From positions 10,642,955 through 10,706,954 of the forward strand of contig VZSR01003803.1 of assembly GCA_013398615.1 (NCBI GenBank): DNA of 64,000 nucleotides, written 5' to 3'. Positions 37,176 to 47,337 of this stretch are shown here, in pieces. The DNA is from Brachypodius melanocephalos. Its lineage: Eukaryota > Chordata > Aves > Passeriformes > Pycnonotidae. The translations under genes and the position numbers were made by a program. The notes beneath the pieces were generated by a model. The model worked only from the letters and a program-made list of their open reading frames with translations. It was not told where the DNA came from and ran no database searches. How positions within the stretch are numbered: position 1 is the first letter of the stretch; every line of letters starts with the position of its first letter.

Positions 37176-38200
37176 GAGGGGCCCAGAACTGAACACAGGA
37201 TTTGAGGTGTGGCCTCAGCAGTGCCCAGCACAGGGGGACGGTCACTGCCCTGCTCCTGCTGGCCACACCAGGGTTGATCCAGGCCAGGATGCCATCGGCC
37301 TTCTTGGCCACCTGGGCACAGCTGGATCATCTTCAGCTGCTGCTGACCAGCACCCCCAGGTCTTTTTTCCACTGAGCAGTTTTCCAGCCACTATCCCCAG
37401 CCTGTAGCACTGCCTGGGGTTGCTGTGACCCCAGTGCAGGACCTGGCACTTGGCCTTGTTGAACCTCACACAGTTGGCCCTGGCCCTTTGATCCAGCATG
37501 CTGAGATCCCTCTGCAGAACCTTCCTACCCTGCAGCAGATTGACACTCCTAGTGATGTCTGAACACTTGCTGAGGATGCATTTGATCCAAGTCATCAGTA
37601 AAGGTATAAAACAGGTCTGGACCCAAAATTGAGCCCTGGAGAATCCCACTTGTGACCCAGCTGGATGTAATGCTGGCTGACCCATGCAGCACCACCCTGG
37701 GCTTGGCAATCCAGCCAGTTTCTTACCCAGCAAATAGTGCACCTGTCCAAGCCATGAGGAACCAGTTTCTCCAGGAGAATGCTGTGGGAAAAGACACCAA
37801 AGACTTTGCTAAACTCCAGGCAGACAACATCCACTGCCTTTTCCCTGTCTACTTAGTGGGTCAATTTGTCATAAAAAGAGATAAAGTTGTTTAAACAGGA
37901 CCTGCCTTTCACCAGCCCATGCTGTCCTGATGACCTGGTTGCCCTGCACATACCGTGAGAGGTCACTCAGGATGATCTACTCCATGACACTCCTCAGCCC
38001 CGATGCAAGGCTGATAGGTCTGTAGCTCCCTGGATCTGCTCTCCAGCCCTGCTTGTAGATGGGCATCACATTTACTAGCTTTCAATTGCCTGGAGCCTCC
38101 CTGGTCAGCCAGGATGGCTGATAAATGAAGGAAAGTGTCGAGTGAACAATTCTGCTGGCTCTCTCAGTACCCTTGGGTGGATCCAATCTCATCAAACCAC
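37176..38200 (-). mobile_element. CR1 LINE ORF2 fragment, reverse transcriptase domain, inactive
   Basis: About 1 kb of CR1 ORF2 in antisense. Minus-strand frames carry recognisable RT pieces. The block upstream of and including motif A reads VDVVCLEFSKVFG then SHSILLEKL-PHGLD, followed by WVRNWLD (37595-37834). In another frame are LLQGRKVLQRDLS and RFNKAKCQVLHWGH (37242-37742). The first catalytic aspartate of motif A is replaced (D to E in the LDFSKAFD position, and the later D to G). The family's FADD box is degraded to CSD. Two frames are needed to read it, so it is frameshifted. The left end repeats sequence also present in the inverted segment, so it comes from a different CR1 copy. 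Similarity stops after 'cttgggtggatccaatctca'. Confidence 0.9.
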
Positions 38201-38339
38201 AGTATGCAGCAAAACAACAAAAAGCATTGGGTTTTTGCATTGAGGAGAAAGGAAAGGAGTTCATTAATTTTGCCACAGTACTTGTTCCAGCTACCTGTGA
38301 AACAGCTGGTGAGAGACATCAGGGCACTGTGAAGGCCTC
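38201..38339. other. Transition out of CR1, unassigned
   Basis: Beyond about 38200 the CR1 alignment is lost. The text (gcaaaacaacaaaaagcatt and following) matches nothing I recognise. Confidence 0.4.
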
Positions 38340-38990
38340 CCATGAACACGCACCAGGATAAGGCTGGTGAGGGGAATCAGCGTCAGACAGCCCCAGGAAG
38401 ATCATGGGGATGAGACTTCAGCTTGTGGATCAGCAGGGCTGTGGCCAGGCCTGTGTAGGGCTGCCTTGCAGCAGAACCATCACCACAAGTGTAGGTTGGA
38501 CCTGCCACAGCTTCCCCAAAGTGCAGTCAGGAGCTCCTCTTTGCCTTCTGTGGGACACAGACAGCTGCTGGCCCTCCCAGGTGAGGGGACCTTGCAGGAA
38601 TGAAGAACCAGGGCTTGCCATATGTCTGTATAACTGGGAAAAAAAGAATTTTCTTCAGAACAAGAGAGAAGTGTATATGGATACCTGTTAGCCCCTTCTG
38701 GGAGCTGTTACAGCAGGTTGAAATCTGGTAATTAGCATTCGGGTTCCATGTCTCTCACCTGGGAAAGGGCTGACCGCTCAGCTGTGGTGTGGGGGCTGTC
38801 AAATCCCACCTCCAGCTGCACAGCAGGCACAATTATCTTGTCCAGTGCCTGGCTGTACATAAAGCTCAGGGACTCAGAAACAGCTTGTGCACATCTGAGC
38901 CTGCTGCTCATTGCTTTGGACTTCATTACACACACCTTCACACATCCCAGGCAGGTCCATTCTTCTCCTGTTCACTCGGCTTGTGCTGTT
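38340..38990. other. GC-richer block next to CR1, possibly transposon-derived, unassigned
   Basis: About 650 bases of clearly higher GC than the window, with words such as ctgtggccaggcctgtgtagg and ctggccctcccaggtgagg, adjoining the CR1 composite. Several open frames (38367-38603, 38404-38691, 38748-39221 plus; 38430-38621 minus) overlap in different frames with no recognisable domain. That pattern follows from composition. An LTR or another repeat family is possible; near 38702 a 'tgttacagcagg' could be an LTR start and 'tgtacataaag' near 38853 a weak TATA-like site. No matching partner or target duplication was seen. Confidence 0.35.
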
Positions 38991-39113
38991 ATAAACCATC
39001 GGGACCTTGATAAAATTTCATGTGAAAATTCAATATCCAGCAGCAAAATGCTTTCAAATATTATTTTAAGGGCTTTGTTTATTATGGATTCACAGAAAAA
39101 TCTGGTAATTAAC

Positions 39114-39131
39114 TTTTTTTTTTTTTTTTTT
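39114..39131. repeat. Poly-T run (18)
   Basis: A run of 18 T between 'ttaac' and 'aacag'. Read on the minus strand it is an A-run, but no retroposed sequence could be recognised upstream of it, so it is listed as a simple mononucleotide repeat. Confidence 0.97.
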
Positions 39132-40004
39132 AACAGCAAAACGCAGTTTCTGCAAAAAATTTTTCCAAGAAAACTGTTTTTCCTGTTAGGAAAAAAAATA
39201 TGGTCAGATCAACTAGAATGAGAAAAGTTTGGAGTCTTTTGAAATTAATGGAATTATTTTATTTCGAAGTCTGCACTAACTTCAGTCTGGGCTTTGCTGC
39301 TGCAGGATTTCACTGCAGGGGTTATAATTCAAGCACATTCCTTCCTCACTCTCTCAAACAGAAATAGCTCTGTGAATGGATTACATTTCCCATGACATAT
39401 CACCACTTTTCATGTTTGAAATTGCAACACATGATGAAAATCATATCATTTTCATGATTTGAAAACAGAAAATATGCAACAAAACTTAGCCAGGAAGAGT
39501 CATAAGTCATCAGAATGATATTATAGGGCCTTGGAAACATTTATTAATCTCAGCCCAAGCTGCTCTGATTTTAAAATGTCCAAGTATTTTACTATAATCA
39601 TGAACATCATGATATAATCCTTTTCCAGAACTTTCTGTTTTACAATAATGTATATTTTTTTAAAAAAACTTTCTTTAAAATATTCTGTGAAAAAAAGTGT
39701 CAAACTTGCTATCCCAATCAGAAAAAACCCCAAGCGTGAAAGGATTAGCAATTTTCACAGGAGAGATATTTCAATATTTAAACACTCTGCTCAGAGACAA
39801 AAAGCTAGTTATAACACTACCCATAAAACTTAACCTGTCAGAATTTTTTCAGTTGTTTTTCTAGCAACTGTTTAGCTCAAGAGAGCTGGGGACAACCACA
39901 CTGAATCTGGAGCAGCTACAGACTAGAAGGAGGTAAATACTTTTCATTTTCATAGATAGAATTACTAAATTGGAAAACATGTTGAGAAAAAAACATTACA
40001 ATTT

Positions 40005-40056
40005 TTATATTATATATATATGTGTGTGTGTGTATATATGTATATATATATACATG
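40005..40056. repeat. Compound TA/TG microsatellite
   Basis: Alternating (TA)n, then six TG units, then further (TA)n interrupted by ATG, over about 52 bases. The structure is imperfect and the site is probably length-variable. Confidence 0.95.
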
Positions 40057-42499
40057 TCTCTTCATAAATACACAAATGTTTATATATCTAAATATTGTCC
40101 CAGGAAATTATTCCAGAAGTAAATCTATTGTGAATTGAAATTCAAGATGAAATAGTGGTTCTCATTTGGAATTCAGTAGCTAATTTGTGACTGTGTTAGA
40201 CAATTTGCAAAAATCACAGAAGACATCAAGTCTGATTACATGCCCTAAACTGCACTAATACTGAATATTTCTATATGTTGTTTCAGGAAATGCAAGCTGA
40301 TTTCATAGCAGTGGCAAAAGACACATTTCTTAATATCTGGAAAATACTTGGCAGTGTGATACGATCCGTGTTTTCAAGGACAGATCTTAAACTACACTTT
40401 CAAAAAGCAGAGACATAAATCAATGGCAAGATGTTCTTGTAAACTGGATACAACAGGTTTTCTGTCTCTTCCTTCTCTTCTAATTTTATATGCTTTTCAA
40501 GTACCAAATGGAAATGCTGATTTGAGTAAAGTTTTCTAAAGCATAACTTTCAAGGCAATAGAAAGAATGATAGCACACCTGGCTGACTTTCTATTAACAT
40601 ATTGATGAAACTATAAACCATCAGAAATGTTTCTTCAACAAACTTTTATTTAATGCAAATATAGTTGTATTCCTATCAGAGTATTATTTCATAATCGAAA
40701 TTCATTGAAAATGAGCTAATAAGGAAACACTACACATTTTCAATTTGTGGTCGCTGTTTTACTAATATAGAAAAAGTTTTTGTCATTCCAGGGAGTTCTG
40801 ATTTTTTGAATGCCAGGCTTTCTGCCTGTATATGTGGACATGTCGTTCATGAAATTCTCTGAAAGTTTCAAATGTTCTCACTGAAGAGGGCTAAGGAAAG
40901 TTTTTTTTAGAGAACAGATTTAACAGTCAAAATTCTTTTTTTTCAAATTATCCTCCCCTCCTCCTGCCCTCTCCTAATCTCATTTCCATGGTATCATCCA
41001 GCATATGGGAAATTTTATGTGGAGTATGAGTATAGCTAATTTGTATCCTATTTTCATATCACTTCAGGAAAATCATCAGATTACGGGTCTGTAATGTACT
41101 CATACTTTGTTTCTGAGCATCACCATGTTAGGGCACTATTTCTGGTATCACATCAGAAATTCAACTCAGCAGATAACATTCTATTAAAATAATACAGTAA
41201 AGTATCCACCATTTGGACACAGTCATAGTTTTACTACTGATTTACGGTCTTGCAATTGCAAATTATCATCTAGCCCTGGGTTTAGGTGTAAATGCAGAAG
41301 ATAGAGATGGATATTTGAGTATGATCTACCTTCTGTGTTCCTTTAGAGAAATTTACAGATCCAAACTGAACAGGTTTTTACATCCTCAAGAATTTTTATG
41401 CCATTTATCTAATCTGGATATGTAACTGCCTAATTACACTTAAAAGGTAAATATTGAGTCTTTACAACACCATGGAACACTGACATAGTCCTAGAATAAT
41501 TCTCTGGTGAATCAGTGAATCTGTAACTCTACATAAATTGTCTCCAAAATTACTTGTTCTTATATTACTGCAGGTGTAAAATAGAAATCTAAATAAGGTC
41601 ATCAAGACTAGTGAGTTTCTATTCTATATATAAATCTCTTTGACTTTTATTTCACAAGTATGTATCTTCCCATTTCTACTGACCAAAATATTACCATATT
41701 ACCATATATTCAAACCCTCTGTTTCGTGAGTTGGTTTATTGGAGTTCAGGTTTTTGTTTGGGTATTTGGGGTTTTGTTTAGTTTTGCAGGGATTTTTTTT
41801 TTTTTTAATAAAAAGATTCCTGATATAGTTAAAATTTCTAAATGACTGTCCAGGACAATGAAATATGTAACCTTTACCTGAGAAAAAATTCAGATATCAA
41901 AGATCTTAGAACTTATTTTAGCAATCAAGTCTACCAATCAATCAGTAATAGAATAAAATAAAATATGTTTGACCACTTTTAAATGTCTCTTTATCAGATT
42001 AATATTCAGCTGTGTCATCTTATTTGTGCTTATAGATGAGGAATTAAACAATTTCAAAATTTGGTTCATATTGATTGTAGTACTATACTTTTCACTATTG
42101 TGGCTTGCAGACTTTAGTTATATCCCCTGTGAGATATGGGTACTGCTTCTGTAATTTCAGAAAAAAAACTCTATAAAATAGTCATAAACTATTAGTACTT
42201 TCTGCCTCTTTCTTTAATAATTCTTGTTACGTGGTACAGTCATTTCAGTCCTGGTCAGTTGGCTCAGTATCAAAACTTGGAGCAAGTATAAAAGTCAGAA
42301 AACATTACATGAGCTTGTCTTGGAAATATGTGAAGAGATTCAGATCAGGGACGTCATAATTCTTATGCCTGTCTTATCTCCAAAGTAGTGAAGAGGTACC
42401 AGCTACTGTTTCACTCTAATTCCATTTGGATCTCTGCAGTTTCACACTAGAGTCAGTGTTAAACTGAAGACAGATTTATCTAATGTAGGAAATAAGCAT

Positions 42500-42620
42500 G
42501 ACTTGGAGTTCATGGAGGCCAGGGCCTCATTTCTGACAGTGGTCAATACCAGGTGCATCACAGGAAGCTGTAAAAATCCTGTGGCAGTAATGTAGATGAT
42601 AATGTGGATACCTGGATTAT
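42500..42620. mobile_element. Possible ancient L3/CR1-type 3' fragment
   Basis: The order 'catttctgacagtggtcaat', 'accaggtgcatcacaggaag', 'ctgtaaaaatcctgtggcag' resembles the 3' region of ancient CR1/L3-class elements shared by amniotes ('gtggtcaataccagatgct' type). Only about 120 bases match and divergence is high, so both identity and strand are uncertain. Confidence 0.42.
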
Positions 42621-45600
42621 CATGGATGCACACAACTGATTTGAAAGGACTTCCTGTGTCCATTGGTCTTTGTTTGCAGAGAAGTAATAACAGCTCATAT
42701 TGCAGATTGGGTTAATGAAAGTGGCAGTTAATTAGGAGACATTCTGTATGCTTATTTATTTTTTAAGCTTTATAAATTCCATAATACCAAATTTTAATTT
42801 ATTACACTCTAATAATTTTTGTGTGTATCCCATTAATCATCAGGTATGTGCAGGTTGCAATACAAAGCACAATATGAGACACATGACTCTGTATTGATAA
42901 AGATAAGACTTCCTGGAGGGGCAGAAGAGGAGATTTGGCTTTGCATAAAGAAATGCAGATCAGGTCTTTGCAGCCATAATCAGAGTTACTTTGTTTTATT
43001 CTAAGAGAGTACATTAACTCTGCGTTCATTTAAAATACAAAAAATGTGGTCTGTGAGATCATTCCAGACAAGTCATGGCTGTAGGTAGCATTTCAGACTG
43101 ATGAAGGTTTTTTTGTTAATGACATTTTAATTCTTTAGAAATTGAAAACATCAAAGCAGTAAAACAAAACCAGGAACTTAAAATTTCTCTGGGGATTTGG
43201 TCAGAAAGGTTTTTCTCTCTCAAAAGCAAATACCAGTTTCATTTTTAAGCAACAATAATAGCTGCCCTATCTGTAAAAATATTTTTTACATACAAATGAA
43301 TACATGCAACATCTTTGTGAAATGAGAAAATATTGCAGTCTTTACAGACTGGTTGGCTCACTAAAATATGAAACGGTAATGATTTGCACAGAATTGTAGA
43401 GATAAATCAGTCTGAGAGAATGTTGAAGCATCTGACTAATTCTCATGCTTCGATGAAATGCACTGCTTTTTCCCACTCACTTTTTCATTTCTCAAATGGC
43501 ATGTACAGGGGATATATATTTGTAGTGTGGAGCAGATAACAATGCAATAGGAACTGGAAAACTCTATGAATATCAGCTTGTTCATACCTGAATTGCATTC
43601 CCTGAATGTAAAGGTGTTACTGCTCTTTCCAGCTCCCTGTTGATTTTTGAAAGCAAGTGGAGCTCTGAAATGCTTACCAGTTTCCACAATTACTTCAGCA
43701 TGTGCCACCTTTCAATTTTCTCTACTATTTTAGCCTAAATTTTGCTCAGTATTTTTATCTCATAATAAAACTGCACCTCATGTTCAGAGACCACCTCAGT
43801 CATAATTAAAAGACACCAGATTACCAACACAAATGTACTTGGAATAGGTGATCAGCTACTTCTCGTTTCTAAAACCTCACCTATCCATAGTGCTCACTCC
43901 CACCACATTTGGCTTCCATTTTACTCATTCATTATGAGAAAACTGTAGCATTTAATTGTCAGAGAGGAATGATGTCACAAAATTAAAGAGATGTGAAAAG
44001 TAGCTGTCTTGGAAGCATTGCCTGATAAAGCACAAATTTCCCTGATACAAACATAAAATCCTACAACCTCATTTTCTCTGATTCATAATATTCTGCATAA
44101 ATACTTCACAGTATTATAAGTGACATAATACTGTATTTGACTTGACATTAATCTGTATTGAGAATGAGAGACTATTAAGAAATGTGCTGTGAACCTAGAT
44201 CTATTTCTGTAAAACAAACTGTTCAAACAAAAAAAAGGCAGACGTGAACAACAAGAGGAAGCCTGTATGTTGCTAGCAGTGAGTTCTTCAAAGCATTAAA
44301 AAGAGATAATCATCACTTTGTACTCACTTTTTTCTTTCAGTGCCTACATGACAGACACCCACGTTTATAAGGAGCTTCTCTATCTGTGGTAAAGACAGAG
44401 ATGGATGATTTTTAAATCCTTTTCAAAATCATGTGATCTTTTCCTCTAAATTCTAAAATTACATCAGACAAAAAGATGAATTTAAACGGGTCTGTAATGT
44501 ACTCAAGCATCCATGCAGCTATTCAATTAAAAAGGAGTGAAAGCAAACACTAAAAATATTGAGACATTCCATATGAGGAGCAACTCACACCTTCTCTCAT
44601 TTTGATCACTGTAAATGAGATTTTGGAATCAGTGAATTTATACTGATGTGAAAACTGCAAAGTGTAAAAGCAAGAAGAAGCCTCACTGAAGAGTCCTATT
44701 CCTGCTTTCTGCAGCAGCATAGCCTCTCTTCATTCTGCAGCAATATGTATGAAATAACTTAGGCCTTTTTCACTCAGACATAAAAGTACACATTTCATTG
44801 AGCAGCCTTACCTGAGGCACTAGCAACCTGGAGGCCTAGTTTCAGAATATCAGAGAATTTTTTAGCTCTAGAAGACCTATGTGCAAACTCTGTAAATGAC
44901 CATGCATTATCTGCATCATATATATGCCCAAACTGTTCTGCTAAGGCATATTAAAATGTCATATTTTTTAAATTACTTAGCCACCCTGATTCTCCCATTC
45001 TAACCTTGCAACATTGCTCTGCACTGGAAAACACTTAGGACTGCTCAGCCATGGGGTCATTCAGCATCACTGAACCCTGAATGTCCTGCGACAGGAAGAA
45101 ATTATTATGAGCAGATATCCATCAGAACACTGGTTAGGCACTGAATGAAAATGGTCCATGCAAAAGCTTTATAGATGCTCCTAAAAAGTAAGGCTGGTTT
45201 ATCTAAACTGAAGTTATTCATAGGAGCATTGTGGTTTCAGATAGTTTTTGGTCAAGTTGTTGGCAGCCACACTGTAATATTGTTGGTACATATCTTTTCA
45301 GTACTTTTGAATGGGGTTTTTTCCTTAGAAAAATATTCTCATCCTGATGAGAGCAAAATCACAGTAAAAATTAAGGTTAAGGTTTAGTTTAAAACATGTC
45401 CCTTCATGGAAATCTCTTGTGGGTTACTGCTTCCAGAGAGACTGTGAGAAGAAAAGAATGACATCCCAAAAAGACCACAGAACAAGAAAAGTTTTGGGCT
45501 TTGCCCGATGCCCTTAGCCGCTGTTCATTTTCTTCCTTGTGGTATATTGAAAATGGAGACATTCAAATCTCTAAACTTTGGTGCCTGGTGACCTTGTACA

Positions 45601-45734
45601 TGGGAGATCCAAACAGTATGAGAAATTATGCCCCAAGACCACAAAAGTCCCATTAGCTTTCCGTGGTGTGGTTGGTGAGTGGTTAAGCTAGATAAACTTA
45701 GGTGACTTGTGACATTGTAGATGCCCTAGGGTAT

Positions 45735-46395
45735 TGTCCAACTCCAAGAGGGGTGTGCTGGCCAGCAGTGGCTGAATATGAGCCAGCAGTGTGCCTGTGT
45801 ATCCATCTGAGCTTATGTCAGCCCTGGTGTGGCCAGCAGGAGCAGGGCAGTGACCGTCCCCCTGTGCTGGGCACTGCTGGGGCCACACCTCAAATCCTGT
45901 GTTCAGTTCTGGGTCCCTCAGTGCAAGAAAGACATTGAGGGGCTGGAGCGTGTCCAGAGAAGGGCAACGGAGCTGGGGAAGGGTCTGGAGCACAAGGGCT
46001 GTGAGGAGCAGCTGAGGGAGCTGGGGGTGCTCAGCCTGCAGAAAAGGAGGCTCGGGGGGAACCTTACAGATCTCTACAACTGCTTGAAAGGAGGGTGTAG
46101 GCAGGGGAGGATCAGTCTCTTCTCCCAAGTAACAAACGATAGAACAAGTGGAAATGGCCTCAAGTTGCACCCAGGAAGGTTTATATTGTAATGTTAGGAA
46201 ACATTTCTTCATGGAAAGAATTTTCAGGCATTGGAACAGGCTGCCCAGGTGCATGGTTGTGTGACCACCTCTAGAAGTATTTAAAAGACGTGTAAATGTG
46301 GTGCTTAAAGTATATGGTTTAGTGTGGACTTGGCAGTGCGGGGTTGGTGGTTGGACTTGATGGTCTTACACCTAAATAATCCTGTGGCTATAGGG
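45735..46395 (+). mobile_element. CR1 LINE, 5'-truncated, RT C-terminus to 3' end
   Basis: This is the clearest CR1 copy in the window. It begins with the NMSQQCA stretch ('aatatgagccagcagtgtgcc' near 45775). A short rearranged or deleted patch follows, and then an open frame runs from 45829 to 46191. Its product contains AVTVPLCWALL, HLKSCVQFWVPQ, DIEGLERVQRRATEL, LREL-VLSLQKRRL, LYNCLKGG and LFSQVTNDRTSGNGLKLH, all typical of the CR1 ORF2 C-terminus. The frame stops at GRFIL, about 40 codons early for the family. The 3' UTR continues to 'ggttggtggttggacttgat' and the decayed tail at 46370-46395. The RT catalytic core is missing, so it is inactive. Confidence 0.93.
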
Positions 46396-46571
46396 TGTTT
46401 AACAGTTTCCTGCTATCTGAAAAACTGACTTAAAATCTCATGCTTTAATCTGAAAAAGGGACATTTCTGATTTCTAATTTTATGGCATTTAATTTTAGTA
46501 CACAAATGGCCAATCTGTTTATACTTTCTTGTTCCTGGCTGCATTTGTCAAAAATCCACGTCTTTACATTT

Positions 46572-46604
46572 TTATATATATATATGTGTGTATATATATA
46601 TATA
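46572..46604. repeat. Compound TA/TG microsatellite
   Basis: (TA)n, three TG units, then (TA)n over about 33 bases. Its composition is similar to the arrays at 26.6 and 40.0 kb. Confidence 0.95.
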
Positions 46605-47302
46605 GTCTGATCCTGAACTATTTTGAATGAACTCTGTGCTTTTGAAGTATTTAGAAATATACAGCTCTCCAGAAAAGGCAAATATTTTGTAATAACACTA
46701 AGGAGATCTGTCATCTGCGCCAGAGATCTTGTGACCTCTTTTCACAGATCTTGGTTCTATAGAGAATCACTGTTGATAGCATAAATGGAATACAGATCTA
46801 TAGAAATAAATGCTGTAGATAGTTGAGCAGCATCTAGAGGACAGCATCCCATTGAAAAAGAGTAGAACATGAGCAAAGACTCTATTCACCTGCCTACCAG
46901 CTCTCTAAGGATCTACAAACCAGTGGATAAAGATGTGTTTTAGAGTCAGTTCGTTGACTGTGGAACAAGTGATGGAAGGAGGATGCAATATATTCCTTAA
47001 AATAAAAGATGTTCTGCTTCTTGGGAAGATAAACCACATCTGTGAAGTGCTGAGCATGAACAGAAGACCCTCTGATGCACTCAAGCATTTGAAGATACGT
47101 TCTACCTGCAACACAAAAAATCTTAGGTTGGGCTCTGCTTGCCTTTGATGAATTAACAGTTTATTTACTCTTGCTTGATGATGGCAGAGATTTGTCTATT
47201 AGTATCAACTACAAGGCTGGTCTAAGAAGTAATTTTTTTTTGGTAGAAAATTAAAAACTCCACAGAACATGTGTATGCCCCCATTTGAGAGGTGTTTTCA
47301 AC

Positions 47303-47337
47303 TTCTTCTTGTTGTTGTTGTTATTGTTCTTGTTGTT
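47303..47337. repeat. Imperfect (TTG)n repeat
   Basis: 'cttcttctt' runs into four GTT units, an interruption (attgttctt) and two more, about 35 bases in all. Confidence 0.9.

Larger units (their letters stand above)
38991..45734. other. Long AT-rich stretch with simple repeats, no gene supported
   Basis: Includes a T-run at 39114-39131, the TA/TG microsatellite at 40005-40056, a T-run at about 41791-41806, and a weak L3-like patch at 42500-42620. A 20-base word is shared between 41083-41102 and 44486-44505. Open frames reach 90 codons without motifs. Confidence 0.55.

Noticed and set aside
44845..45110. Possible CR1 3' end starting 'cagaatatcagagaatttt'
   Set aside because: Only the first few words resemble a CR1 tail in antisense; the following text does not follow the consensus order.
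45688..46254. 188-codon minus-strand frame, the longest in the window
   Set aside because: It is antisense to the CR1 ORF2 tail at 45735-46395; the true coding sense is the plus strand.
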